Below, in pieces: positions 39,255-48,424 of a stretch of 64,000 nt of DNA. The notes under the pieces were generated by a model, which saw only the letters and a list, made by a program, of their open reading frames with translations, did not search any database and was not told the DNA's origin. The stretch lies in NCBI GenBank assembly GCA_903824575.1, contig CAIJXJ010000261.1, positions 1 through 64,000 on the forward strand, read 5' to 3'. Both the position numbers and the translations under genes were made by a program. The stretch comes from an uncultured Methylobacillus sp. (GTDB taxonomy: Bacteria > Pseudomonadota > Gammaproteobacteria > Burkholderiales > Methylophilaceae). How positions within the stretch are numbered: the first letter of the stretch is position 1; each line of letters opens with the position of its first letter.

Positions 39255-41177
39255 TCATTTCTTCTCGTTCTTTACTTCTTCGAACTCGGCATCGACCACT
39301 TCGGCATCGACTGTCTTTTCGCCTTGTGGCTTCGCATCTTGGCCGGCTTCGGGCTGCTGCTGGGCGTAGATTTTCTCCGCCAGCTTGTGTGATGCTTCCG
39401 ACAGTGCATTGGTCTTGGCTTCGATGGCGTCTTTGTCGTCTGCCGTCATGGCTTCTTCGACATCCTTGATGGCAGCTTCAATCTTTTCCTTTTCACCTGC
39501 ATCGAGTTTGTCGCCGTGTTCGGTGAGCGACTTCTTCACGCTATGTACCAAGCCATCGGCGGCATTGCGGGCATCGACCAGTTCACGCAGTTTCTTGTCT
39601 TCGTCGGCGTGGGCGGCCGCATCATCTTCCATGCGGCGGATTTCTTCCTCACTCAGACCGGAGCTGGCCTTGATGGTGATGTTGCTTTCTTTGCCGGTGG
39701 CCTTGTCCTTGGCGGAGACATGCAGGATGCCGTTGGCGTCAATGTTGAACGCGACTTCAATCTGCGGCATGCCACGAGGTGCCGGTGGAATGTCGGTCAG
39801 GTTGAACTGGCCCAGACTCTTGTTGCCAGAAGCCATTTCACGCTCGCCCTGCAGCACCTGAATGGTCACGGCGGACTGATTGTCATCAGCGGTGGAGAAT
39901 ACCTGGCTAGCCTTAGTCGGGATGGTGGTGTTCTTCTTGATCAGCTTGGTCATGACACCGCCAAGGGTTTCGATGCCGAGCGACAACGGGGTCACGTCCA
40001 GCAGCAACACGTCTTTGACTTCGCCTTGCAGCACGCCGCCCTGGATGCAGGCACCAACAGCAACGGCTTCATCAGGGTTGACGTCCTTACGTGGTTCCTT
40101 GCCGAAGATTTCCTGCACCTTTTCTTGCACCTTGGGCATGCGAGTCTGACCGCCGACCAGAATGACGTCGGTGATGTCTTCGATCTTGACGCCAGCATCT
40201 TTTAGCGCAGTGCGGCAAGGCGCGATGGTGCGTTCGATTAGCTCTTCCACCAGGGATTCGAACTTGGTGCGGGTGATCTTGACCACCAAGTGCTTCGGTC
40301 CCGTTGCATCCGCCGTGATATAAGGCAAGTTCACTTCAGTTTGCTGCGCCGAGGATAGTTCGATCTTGGCTTTTTCTGCAGCCTCCTTCAGGCGCTGCTT
40401 GGCCAGCAGGTCATTGCGCAGGTCGAGGCCGCCGTTGTCACGCTTGAATTCTTCCGCCAGGAAATCGATCAGACGATTATCGAAGTCTTCGCCACCCAGA
40501 AAGGTGTCGCCGTTGGTGGATAACACTTCGAACTGATGTTCGCCGTCGAGTTCTGCGATTTCGATGATGGAAACGTCGAATGTGCCGCCTCCCAGGTCAT
40601 ACACTGCAATCTTGCGGTCGCCTTCCTGCTTGTCCATGCCGAAAGCCAAGGCGGCTGCGGTAGGCTCATTGATGATGCGCTTGACCTCTAACCCGGCGAT
40701 GCGTCCGGCGTCCTTGGTGGCCTGGCGCTGGGAGTCATTGAAATAGGCCGGTACCGTGATCACGGCCTCGGTCACTTCTTCGCCCAGATAGTCCTCCGCA
40801 GTCTTCTTCATCTTGCGCAGCACTTCGGCGGAAATTTGTGGCGGCGCCATCTTGCTGCCGCGTACTTCCACCCAGGCGTCGCCGTTGTCGGCCTTGACGA
40901 TGGAATAGGGCATCAGGCCGATGTCCTTCTGCACTTCCTTTTCTTCGAAGCGGCGGCCGATCAGGCGCTTGACCGCATACAGCGTGTTCTTGGGGTTGGT
41001 CACCGCCTGGCGCTTGGCAGGGGCGCCCGCCAGAATCTCACCATCTTCCTGATAGGCGATGATGGAGGGCGTGGTGCGTGTGCCTTCAGCGTTTTCGATG
41101 ACGCGCGGCTTGCCGCCTTCCATCACAGCTACGCAGGAGTTGGTGGTGCCCAAGTCAATACCGATAATCTTACCCAT
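39255..41177 (-). CDS. dnaK: Chaperone DnaK (Hsp70)
   Basis: A 640-residue Hsp70. The ATPase signatures [13 protein letters not shown], the [15 protein letters not shown] block and [13 protein letters not shown] are present. The substrate domain has [20 protein letters not shown], and the protein ends [10 protein letters not shown]. It works with DnaJ and GrpE. It is second in the operon behind the sigma32-type promoter, after a 169-bp spacer that carries a dispersed-repeat copy. Confidence 0.98.
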   Translation of the reverse strand: MGKIIGIDLGTTNSCVAVMEGGKPRVIENAEGTRTTPSIIAYQEDGEILAGAPAKRQAVTNPKNTLYAVKRLIGRRFEEKEVQKDIGLMPYSIVKADNGDAWVEVRGSKMAPPQISAEVLRKMKKTAEDYLGEEVTEAVITVPAYFNDSQRQATKDAGRIAGLEVKRIINEPTAAALAFGMDKQEGDRKIAVYDLGGGTFDVSIIEIAELDGEHQFEVLSTNGDTFLGGEDFDNRLIDFLAEEFKRDNGGLDLRNDLLAKQRLKEAAEKAKIELSSAQQTEVNLPYITADATGPKHLVVKITRTKFESLVEELIERTIAPCRTALKDAGVKIEDITDVILVGGQTRMPKVQEKVQEIFGKEPRKDVNPDEAVAVGACIQGGVLQGEVKDVLLLDVTPLSLGIETLGGVMTKLIKKNTTIPTKASQVFSTADDNQSAVTIQVLQGEREMASGNKSLGQFNLTDIPPAPRGMPQIEVAFNIDANGILHVSAKDKATGKESNITIKASSGLSEEEIRRMEDDAAAHADEDKKLRELVDARNAADGLVHSVKKSLTEHGDKLDAGEKEKIEAAIKDVEEAMTADDKDAIEAKTNALSEASHKLAEKIYAQQQPEAGQDAKPQGEKTVDAEVVDAEFEEVKNEKK

Positions 41178-41268
41178 TGTATTTTTCCTTTTCTAAAAAG
41201 TCTGTAACCGCCAGGACGTCGGGGGACGTCAAGTTCATGCGGAGTATTCAAACCGCTCTGCACTCTAG

Positions 41269-41297
41269 GCGTACCCCAAGGGACTTGCTTCAGGGCG
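41269..41297. repeat. Dispersed-repeat copy in the grpE-dnaK spacer
   Basis: GCGTACCCCAAGGGACTTGC and following CTTCAGGGCG match the 27-bp units in the uracil-DNA glycosylase gene (10152-10232) with the same order of palindromic core and TTCxGGGCG end. The flanking 41206-41235 also has two GACGTC palindromes. Confidence 0.65.
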
Positions 41298-41346
41298 ACT
41301 TATGCGGTTCAGTTTTGTCTGTAAAGTGGGGATGGCGTTTTGGATT

Positions 41347-41880
41347 TCAAGCTTTAGGTTTTGCCACCATGACCAACGCCGGGCGCAGCACACGTTCATT
41401 CAGCTTGTAGCCCTTTTGCAGCACCTGCACCACGGTGTTGGGTTCGGCATCGGCATCGACCAGGCTGATGGCCTGGTGGTGATGCGGATCAAACTTTTCG
41501 CCGATGGGATGCACTTCGGTGATATTAAATTTTTCAAAGATGCTGACCAGTTGCTTGTGCGTGAGCTCGACACCGTTCTTGTAGCTGGCGATATCGTCGG
41601 TTTCAACAGCCAGCGCGGCATCGAGCGAATCCTTCACCGCCAGTAACTCGCCGGAGAATTTTTCCAGAGCAAACTTGCGTGCCTTGTCGGTATCTTCGTG
41701 TGCGCGACGGCGGATATTTTCGGATTCGGCCTTGGCATACATCCAGGCGTCGTAATGTTCCTGTGCCTTGAGTTCGGCCGCTTGTAGCAGTTCTTCCAGG
41801 CTGGGCATGATTTCAACTTCGTGCCCGGTGCCCTGATCTTCGGCCCTATCCGTTGGCTGAGTTGTTTGTTCTTGCGTCAT
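41347..41880 (-). CDS. grpE: Nucleotide-exchange factor GrpE
   Basis: A 177-residue factor that releases ADP from DnaK. A long N-terminal coiled-coil helix ([20 protein letters not shown]) is followed by [13 protein letters not shown] and the C-terminal beta domain with [18 protein letters not shown] and [18 protein letters not shown]. First gene of grpE-dnaK-dnaJ; the sigma32-type promoter lies 34-61 bp upstream. Confidence 0.96.
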   Translation of the reverse strand: MTQEQTTQPTDRAEDQGTGHEVEIMPSLEELLQAAELKAQEHYDAWMYAKAESENIRRRAHEDTDKARKFALEKFSGELLAVKDSLDAALAVETDDIASYKNGVELTHKQLVSIFEKFNITEVHPIGEKFDPHHHQAISLVDADAEPNTVVQVLQKGYKLNERVLRPALVMVAKPKA

Positions 41881-41913
41881 GAAGTTCCTCGATTTTTATA
41901 ACGAACTTTGGTT

Positions 41914-41941
41914 AAATGGGGATGGCGAAGAAGAAATCAAG
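41914..41941 (-). promoter_or_regulatory. Sigma32-type promoter of grpE-dnaK-dnaJ
   Basis: On the minus strand CTTGATT (41941-41935), 13 bp, then CCCCATTT (41921-41914), an exact match to the CCCCATNT -10. No CIRCE site is present here, unlike groESL. Confidence 0.8.
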
Positions 41942-42088
41942 CCCTTAATTTTAAACTTCGCACGCAATAATCAAGGCGTCACAGTTAAGCTGTCAGGATT
42001 TCCTTGTAACATGTTGCATTTGAACTTTGCAACCATAGAACATAGAATTCGCTGCTTGGAATAATAACCTTTAGATATTGGTTGGCCA

Positions 42089-44602
42089 TTGCAGCAAAAA
42101 TCTCTCCATTCGAACGCCACGGACGATGATGTCCTCGCCTTAAGTCCTGACCTCGAATCAGGCCGAGCATTCAAGATCGCCATCGTCGGGTCCGGCCCTG
42201 GCGGGCTGTCTGCGGCAGCGCACGCGGCGGAGCTCGGCATTTCTTATGTGCTGCTGGAATCCGAAGCGGCACCGGCCAACACCACGCGAAATTTCCAGAA
42301 GGGCAAGCACGTGATGGCCGAGCCTGGTTCTCTGCCGCTAAGGAGTTCACTCCCCTTTGCCACCGGAACCCGCGAAGCCGTCATCGGGGTTTGGGAACAG
42401 GCAATCCAGAGTCGTGGGATCAACCTGCGGCTCAATGCACGGGTGACCTCCATTACGGGCGAACAGGGGAGTTTTGACGTTGGTCTGGAGTCAAACGAGA
42501 CCATACGCGCAGAATTCGTCATTCTGGCGATCGGACTTCAGGGCAATATTCGCAAACTTGAGGTGCCGGGCGCCAATCATCCACGTGTGCAATACCAGTT
42601 GGACGATCCGGAAGAATATCAGGATGAAACCATATTGGTGGTGGGTGGAGGAGATGCCGGCGTGGAGGACGCGCTGGCGCTCAAGGCCAAAAACCACGTC
42701 ATTCTAGTTAATCGTCAGGAAGACTTCATCAATTGCGGTGACGAGAACTTCGAGCGCATCATCGCCTCACTCAAGGCGGCGGAACTTGAGAGTCGTCTCG
42801 ATACCGCGATTACAAGTGTTGAAGTGTCCGATAGCGAAACGGCCATCCTCACGGTCGTCGCCAACACACCGCATGGTATCGAGCGTATCAGTTGCCACCG
42901 AGTCATTGCCCGCTTGGGGGCCGAGCCGCCCAGGCGATTGCTGGACAGCTTCGGCATCCGTTTTCAGAGCGAGGATGCCGCCGCCTTGCCGCTCATGGGG
43001 TTGCATGCCGAATCCTCCGTTCCCGGCATTTACATCATTGGTGCGCTGGGTGGCCATCCGCTCATCAAACAGGCCATCAACCAGGGTTATGATGTCGTCG
43101 AGTGCATCATGGGGCGCGCACTGGAGTCTCTGGATGAAGCCATGCTGCGGCAAAAGCTTGCACTGTGTTATCAGTTCGAAACGGTTAGTGATGGCCTGGC
43201 CGCGTTGCAGCAAGGCATTCCCCATCTGGCCGCACTCAATACGCAACAATTACGTGAGTTCGTTCTGGCCAGTACCTTTCGTGGATACGTGCCGGAACAG
43301 GTCGTGTTTCAGCGCAATGATTACGGCACCGATTTCTACTCTATCGCCAGGGGCGAGATCGATGTCCATGTCGATGAAAAGGGCACCATTGCCGCCACTT
43401 TAAGTTGTGGCCAATTTTTTGGTGAAATGGGGCTGATCTCGGGGCGGCGTCGGTCTGCCACTATTAAGGCGAAATCTGCCTGCACGCTGATTGAAACACC
43501 TCGTCGCACCATGCTCAATCTGCTTGATGCGGTGGAGGAGTTGCGTCGTCTGTTGGATGCTGCCGCACTCAAGCGCGCCATTCATACCTATCTTGGCCTC
43601 TCGCTTGCGCCAGCTGAATTGGACGCGCTGGTAGCTGGTGCCAAGGTTCGTCATTTCGCCGCCGGTGAGGTCTTGTTTAATGAAGGTGACAAGGCCGACG
43701 GGCTGCATCTGATCAGGCGAGGTTCTGTCACGGTGTCGCGCATGATTGCCGGTCGCGATTACACCTTGTCCTATGTTTCCGCCGGCAATTACGTCGGCGA
43801 GATGGCGTTGTTGTCTGGCGGCCCATGCCAGGCAACGGTGCGGGCTGCCGTCAACACCGAGACCATCCTGTTGGAGACAGAGCATGTCGCAGTCAGGGTC
43901 GAGCAAAACTCCGCCTTTCGTAAGCAGCTGGACGCACGCTACCTGGAAAACATGCAGAGCGAGGAAGGCCAGTCCATACCGGCAAATCCAGGGAACTACG
44001 TTTCCAGTCGTGCCACCAATCTGGTTGCCTTTCTTACCCAGCAGGGTCTTGGCGAAGCTACCGATGTATTGTTGATTGATTATTCCAAATGCATCCGTTG
44101 CGACAACTGCGTTACTGCCTGTGCCGATACCCATGGTGGCACCTCACGCTTGGACCGCGAGGCCGGACCGACCTATGCCAATATCCATGTGCCGACTTCA
44201 TGCCGCCATTGCGAACACCCGCACTGCATGAAGGATTGTCCACCGGATGCACTGCGCCGTTCGACCAATGGCGAGGTTTACATTACCGATCAGTGCATAG
44301 GCTGCGGCAACTGCGTTAGCAACTGTCCCTACGGCGTCATCCAGCTTGCAGCGGCCCAGCCCACGATTCGTGACAAGAGCATGCTCGGATTTTTGATCGA
44401 ACTGGCTACCGGGACTCACCCCGTGACGCATACCACAGCAATCAGTGCGCCGCAGCAGGCCGTCAAGTGCGACATGTGCCAGAGTTTTCGGGATGGCCCG
44501 GTCTGCGTCCGTTCCTGTCCCACGGGCGCCGCGTTACGCGTTAACCCGGATGATTTCTTAAGCTTCGCCCATCAATTGGGTGCAGAAGCCATACAACTCT
44601 AA
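42089..44602 (+). CDS. Fused NAD(P)/FAD oxidoreductase - two cyclic-nucleotide-binding domains - 4x[4Fe-4S] ferredoxin
   Basis: An 837-residue soluble multidomain protein. Residues about 28-350 are a thioredoxin-reductase-like FAD/NAD(P) module, with GSGPGG at 34-39 and a second Rossmann motif VVGGGDAGVEDA near 187; it lacks a CxxC redox disulfide. Two cNMP-binding domains follow, with phosphate-cassettes GEMGLISGRRRSAT (Arg455) and GEMALLSGGPCQAT (Cys580 where Arg is usual). From Cys668 onward four cysteine clusters (CIRCDNC, CRHCEHPHC, CIGCGNC, CDMC) fit four [4Fe-4S] centres of the HycB/DMSO-subunit type. No signal peptide. Start TTG 42089 is uncertain. Next to a cytochrome-b-like and a decaheme gene, it probably carries electrons from NAD(P)H toward the membrane under cyclic-nucleotide control (inference). 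Confidence 0.88.
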   Translation: MQQKSLHSNATDDDVLALSPDLESGRAFKIAIVGSGPGGLSAAAHAAELGISYVLLESEAAPANTTRNFQKGKHVMAEPGSLPLRSSLPFATGTREAVIGVWEQAIQSRGINLRLNARVTSITGEQGSFDVGLESNETIRAEFVILAIGLQGNIRKLEVPGANHPRVQYQLDDPEEYQDETILVVGGGDAGVEDALALKAKNHVILVNRQEDFINCGDENFERIIASLKAAELESRLDTAITSVEVSDSETAILTVVANTPHGIERISCHRVIARLGAEPPRRLLDSFGIRFQSEDAAALPLMGLHAESSVPGIYIIGALGGHPLIKQAINQGYDVVECIMGRALESLDEAMLRQKLALCYQFETVSDGLAALQQGIPHLAALNTQQLREFVLASTFRGYVPEQVVFQRNDYGTDFYSIARGEIDVHVDEKGTIAATLSCGQFFGEMGLISGRRRSATIKAKSACTLIETPRRTMLNLLDAVEELRRLLDAAALKRAIHTYLGLSLAPAELDALVAGAKVRHFAAGEVLFNEGDKADGLHLIRRGSVTVSRMIAGRDYTLSYVSAGNYVGEMALLSGGPCQATVRAAVNTETILLETEHVAVRVEQNSAFRKQLDARYLENMQSEEGQSIPANPGNYVSSRATNLVAFLTQQGLGEATDVLLIDYSKCIRCDNCVTACADTHGGTSRLDREAGPTYANIHVPTSCRHCEHPHCMKDCPPDALRRSTNGEVYITDQCIGCGNCVSNCPYGVIQLAAAQPTIRDKSMLGFLIELATGTHPVTHTTAISAPQQAVKCDMCQSFRDGPVCVRSCPTGAALRVNPDDFLSFAHQLGAEAIQL

Positions 44603-44612
44603 ACGGATTCCC

Positions 44613-45539
44613 ATGCAACGCCTGACCCTGTTGGAATACAAGAACTATCGTTATCTGAAACCCGCAGCGGGCTTGGTGGCGCTTGCTGTCCTGGCCTATC
44701 TTTTCCATAGCCCGGTGCTGGGTCCCCGTGGCGATACCTGGCTGGGCTACACGCTGGCCGTCATCGGCGCTGCCGCAGTGTTTATCCTGGCCTGGTATGG
44801 CGTGGTGCGAAGGCGCATTCCGGTACTCGCCGAACGCCGCAAAATGACCCCTTTGACCTTGTTGCAGGAGAAGAATTTTCAGGAACGACGCATGAACCGA
44901 GTGCGCTTTCTCCGTCGCCGTGCCTCAACTCTGCAAGGCTGGCTTTCCGCACACATCTATCTGGGGCTGGCGACCTTTGTCATCGTCACCTTGCATAGCG
45001 GCTTTCATTTTGGCTGGAATATTCACACTCTGACCTATGCCCTGCTGATCGGCGTGATTGTGACCGGGCTCTATGGCGTGTATGCCTATTTGCGCTTTCC
45101 GCGTTTGATGACGGACAACCTAGGAGGGGACAGCATGAGCACCCTGCTGGCTGACATTAGCGAACTGGATCAATTGGCACGCACCAATGCCCTGCGCTTG
45201 CCGGATGAATTTGACGCCATCGTACAGCGTTCCAGTCGCGACACGCGCATTACCGGCGGCTTGCTGGAGCAATTGCGGGGGCGGCCGCGTCTATGTGCTA
45301 CACGGGTCGGTATCGACCAACTGCAACAATTGAATGTCGCCCTGGACCCGGCACAGATTCAGGTATTTCGCGATATTTGCTCGTTGCTGCTGCGCAAGGA
45401 GTCCCAGCTCAAAAGGGTGCGCCTGGAATTGATGTACAAGAGCCGGTTACAGATCTGGCTGCATGTTCATGTGCCTCTTGCTATTGGCCTGATTGCGGCG
45501 TTGTTCGCGCATGTCACCGCCGTTTTCTTTTTCTGGTAA
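44613..45539 (+). CDS. Cytochrome-b-like integral membrane protein
   Basis: A 308-residue protein with about five membrane helices (about 18-37, 43-66, 112-132, 140-160 and 283-308) and a large soluble loop at 165-280. His114 and His128 lie in one helix and His286 and His300 in another; 14-residue spacing in both is the classic pattern for two stacked b hemes. ATG 44613 (with weak ACGGA upstream) is preferred; it starts 10 bp after the upstream gene. It likely moves electrons through the membrane between the iron-sulfur protein and the decaheme. The family was not firmly recognised. Confidence 0.8.
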   Translation: MQRLTLLEYKNYRYLKPAAGLVALAVLAYLFHSPVLGPRGDTWLGYTLAVIGAAAVFILAWYGVVRRRIPVLAERRKMTPLTLLQEKNFQERRMNRVRFLRRRASTLQGWLSAHIYLGLATFVIVTLHSGFHFGWNIHTLTYALLIGVIVTGLYGVYAYLRFPRLMTDNLGGDSMSTLLADISELDQLARTNALRLPDEFDAIVQRSSRDTRITGGLLEQLRGRPRLCATRVGIDQLQQLNVALDPAQIQVFRDICSLLLRKESQLKRVRLELMYKSRLQIWLHVHVPLAIGLIAALFAHVTAVFFFW

Positions 45540-45545
45540 AAATTG

Positions 45546-47138
45546 ATGATACGCTGCCTGCTCATCAAGATCGGACGCAACCAGCGTGGTTTGCCCATCC
45601 GTGCCGAACGCAATGTCGACGGTGATGTCCTGCGCATTGGCCGCTCGGCCGAATGTAACATTCATCTGCCGGATCACCGCGTCAGTTTGCACCACGCGCA
45701 TATACGCCACAGTACGGACGGCAAACTTTACATCGATAGTGCGCATGCGGAACTGAATGTAGACGGTACATTTGTCCAGAGTGCTGAACTGGCTGTCGGC
45801 ATGATGATCCATCTCGGCCCGTATCAATTTGTCGTCGAGGCAATGCCGCAAGCGGATCAGTTGACCTTGTCCTACGAACTTCTGACATCACAGCAGCTTG
45901 ATGTCGTGGCCGACCTGAAGAACTGGCAGCCACCTTCGCTCCACAATCTCTGGTTCAATCAACGCCGTGCGGCATGGCTGCTGGTCGGGCTGATTGTGCT
46001 GGGTTTCATGCTGCTGCCCATGTTGCAAGCCACCAGTCCACAGGTGGGGGCCTGGTTGCAGAAACTGTCGGTCAATCCCCACCAGCTCTGGAGTTCCGGT
46101 GCGCTGTCGAATGCCCACCGAGGATCGAACGCGAGTTGCATGGATTGCCATAACCAGCCGTTTCAGGCGGTCGCCAACGCCGCCTGTCTCAAATGCCATG
46201 CCGATACGGCGGTGCATGGCAAGCACCCGTCGCAGAAGGGAACAAGCAGGACGAATTGCATCGAGTGCCATCGTGAGCATCAGGGCGGGCGCGCCATGCC
46301 GAATCGCAGCGAAGGTGAGTGCGTTCGATGCCACGCCGACATTAAGCGCTTCGAACCAGTATCAAGGCTGCCTAACATCCGCGATTTTGGCCATGATCAT
46401 CCCGAGTTCCAACTTAGCATCCGGACCGGCCCCAATAAAGGCGATCTGCGCCTCTTCTTGCCGAGTGAAGCCCAGCCTCCCAGGCAGGATCCCGGCCTGA
46501 AGTTTTCGCACGCCACGCATATTGGCAAGGTGTCGATCCCGTGGGATCAGATGACGGTCAGGGAACTCAAGTGTGCCAGTTGCCACCAGCCGGACCAGGT
46601 GGGCCTCGGTACGAGGCCGGTGAATTTCAGGCAACATTGCTTTTACTGTCATCAGGACAAGCTTGAGTTCGATCCGGTGGTGGCCGGGCGTAAATTGCCG
46701 CATGGGTCTGTTGCTGAGCTGAGCGACACCCTGCGGGATTATTATGCCGGTCTTGCCTTCGGTAGCCGCCAGACGCCGCAGTGGGTCAGCGCCAGCTTGG
46801 AGCATGCGGCCAAGACCTTGACCGATGAGGAAGATGGCTGTGCTTATTGCCATACCATTCGCGCCAATGCCGACCCGCGAAAACTGTTCGAGGTGGCTAC
46901 TGTCCTACAGAACCAGCATTGGTTCCCGGCAGCCAGATTCCCGCATAACCGGCACGTCACCTCGAAATGCGTGGATTGCCACAAGATTACCGAGTCCAAG
47001 GACAGCGCTGAGATTTTCATCCCCGACCTGGCCACCTGTCGCAAATGCCATGCCGGCATGAATCCGGTGGCGAATAAGGTCAGCAGCCCTTGCATGAGCT
47101 GCCACGATTACCACTTTGCGACCGCAAAGGAACTCTGA
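45546..47138 (+). CDS. FHA domain - transmembrane - decaheme c-type cytochrome
   Basis: A 530-residue protein. Residues about 25-98 form a forkhead-associated domain (IGRS at 31-34, SLHH at 47-50), the fold that reads phosphothreonine. One helix (about 142-162, RRAAWLLVGLIVLGFMLLPML) crosses the membrane, so FHA is cytosolic and the rest periplasmic. Ten CxxCH heme motifs follow from Cys198 to near 518 (CMDCH, CLKCH, CIECH, CVRCH, CASCH, CFYCH, CAYCH, CVDCH, CRKCH, CMSCH). It probably accepts electrons from the cytochrome b and passes them to a periplasmic or outer partner, with a cytosolic phospho-signal input (inference). ATG 45546 lies 6 bp after the previous stop. Confidence 0.9.
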   Translation: MIRCLLIKIGRNQRGLPIRAERNVDGDVLRIGRSAECNIHLPDHRVSLHHAHIRHSTDGKLYIDSAHAELNVDGTFVQSAELAVGMMIHLGPYQFVVEAMPQADQLTLSYELLTSQQLDVVADLKNWQPPSLHNLWFNQRRAAWLLVGLIVLGFMLLPMLQATSPQVGAWLQKLSVNPHQLWSSGALSNAHRGSNASCMDCHNQPFQAVANAACLKCHADTAVHGKHPSQKGTSRTNCIECHREHQGGRAMPNRSEGECVRCHADIKRFEPVSRLPNIRDFGHDHPEFQLSIRTGPNKGDLRLFLPSEAQPPRQDPGLKFSHATHIGKVSIPWDQMTVRELKCASCHQPDQVGLGTRPVNFRQHCFYCHQDKLEFDPVVAGRKLPHGSVAELSDTLRDYYAGLAFGSRQTPQWVSASLEHAAKTLTDEEDGCAYCHTIRANADPRKLFEVATVLQNQHWFPAARFPHNRHVTSKCVDCHKITESKDSAEIFIPDLATCRKCHAGMNPVANKVSSPCMSCHDYHFATAKEL

Positions 47139-47321
47139 GGCAAGAGTGACTTGAGGCTTAAGAAAAATAGGTTGAACCCGTAGCAGTTTTGGCGTATAAA
47201 TTGAACCAAGGCTTCAAACAGTAATCAGGGGGTAGATATCGAGACTGTTAGTGGTGCTGATCTGATTTGAGTTTTGCGCCAGGCTCAGGACTGGCAATAT
47301 CGGCCGCCCATAGGCCGACAC

Positions 47322-47346
47322 ATAACGCCGCGCAATGCGGCGTTAT
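47322..47346. terminator. Hairpin between convergent conduit and nifJ groups
   Basis: Perfect 10-bp stem ATAACGCCGC / GCGGCGTTAT with a 5-nt loop. It lacks a T tract on either strand, so termination is probable but not certain. The rest of the 266-bp spacer (47139-47404) shows no gene. Confidence 0.5.
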
Positions 47347-47404
47347 CATGTCTGCTAACTGCTCTTTCTTATCGCATACACCTACTTATCGCAGTACTCC
47401 CAAC

Positions 47405-48424
47405 CTATCGCAGTACACCCGGAGGCGACGTGTAGCTGTCCAGAACATTGATGTAATTGACCCGTTCATAAGCCGCCGGGTCGATGGCATGACGGCCGCT
47501 GACACTGCCCTTCATCTGGCGTACCGACTGATAATCATGCTGCTCCAGCCAATCATTGAGTCCTGCCAGAACTGTGCCCAAGTGACCGGGTCCAAGGAGC
47601 AGTAGCGCGCTGCACAGATGAGTCACGTCCGCCCCAGCCAGGAGCGCACGGATGACATCCTGTGCTGTGTGAAAGCCACCCGTCACTGCCAGCGAGAGTT
47701 TTACCCTGCCATGTAGCAAGGCTACCCAACGGATGCGGAGGCTTGCCTCCGTCGAGGTCGATAGCTCCAGTTTTGGCATAACCTGCAAGGTCTCGAGATC
47801 GATGTCGGGTTGGTAGAATCGGTTGAATAGCGCGAGTCCATCGGCGCCTGCCGCCTCCAGTTGTCGTGCCAGATGGAGTGGTGCGCTAAACTGTGACGAT
47901 AGCTTCATGGTGACTGGCAGGCTGACATTGCGCTTGAGTGCTTCGAGCAACTCGACGTAACGCCGCTCGACCTCAGCACCACTTTCATCGATGTTTGCCG
48001 CCACGTGATAGACATTGAGTTCCAGGGCGTCGGCGCCGGCACGCTGCAACTCTGTGCCGTGTTCTATCCAGCCCTCCAGTGAGGTGCCGTTGAGGCTGGC
48101 GATTACCGGGATATCGAGGGCCGATTTCAGCCTTTGTAATTGGTCCAGGTAAGTGTCCACATAACCGGTAAATTCCTGGGGGACGGGGTGAAAGGAGGTC
48201 GCCTCGGCATGGCCGATGGCCTGCTGCTGGAAGAAGCGTGCCGCGTGTTGTTGTTCGTTACGGACTTTTTCCTCGAACAGCGAATACATGACGAGGGCGG
48301 CGGCTCCTGCATCCTCCAGTCGTTTTGCCATGTCGAGATCGCGCGACAGGGGGGATGCCGAGGGGACCAGAGGGTTGGCGAGCTTGAGGCCCAGATATTC
48401 CGTCGACAGATCAATCATGGTCAA
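47405..48424 (-). CDS. Dihydroorotate-dehydrogenase-like flavoprotein next to nifJ
   Basis: A 339-residue TIM-barrel protein of the PyrD superfamily, not the biosynthetic enzyme (pyrD is at 26699). It has MIDLSTEYLGLKLANPLVPS, IASLNGTSLEGW, LELNVYHVA and LAVTGGFHTAQDVIRALLAGAD, which fits an FMN barrel. Such genes are commonly paired with nifJ; the reaction is not established. The ATG overlaps the nifJ stop by 4 bp. Confidence 0.82.
   Translation of the reverse strand: MTMIDLSTEYLGLKLANPLVPSASPLSRDLDMAKRLEDAGAAALVMYSLFEEKVRNEQQHAARFFQQQAIGHAEATSFHPVPQEFTGYVDTYLDQLQRLKSALDIPVIASLNGTSLEGWIEHGTELQRAGADALELNVYHVAANIDESGAEVERRYVELLEALKRNVSLPVTMKLSSQFSAPLHLARQLEAAGADGLALFNRFYQPDIDLETLQVMPKLELSTSTEASLRIRWVALLHGRVKLSLAVTGGFHTAQDVIRALLAGADVTHLCSALLLLGPGHLGTVLAGLNDWLEQHDYQSVRQMKGSVSGRHAIDPAAYERVNYINVLDSYTSPPGVLR

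Noticed and set aside
41879-42064. 61-codon plus-strand frame next to grpE
   Set aside because: It overlaps the sigma32-type grpE promoter on the opposite strand and starts inside the grpE start codon; no homology was recognised.
47267-47605. 112-codon frame across the nifJ-side spacer
   Set aside because: It overlaps the 3' end of the DHOD-like gene antisense and includes the hairpin; no Shine-Dalgarno.
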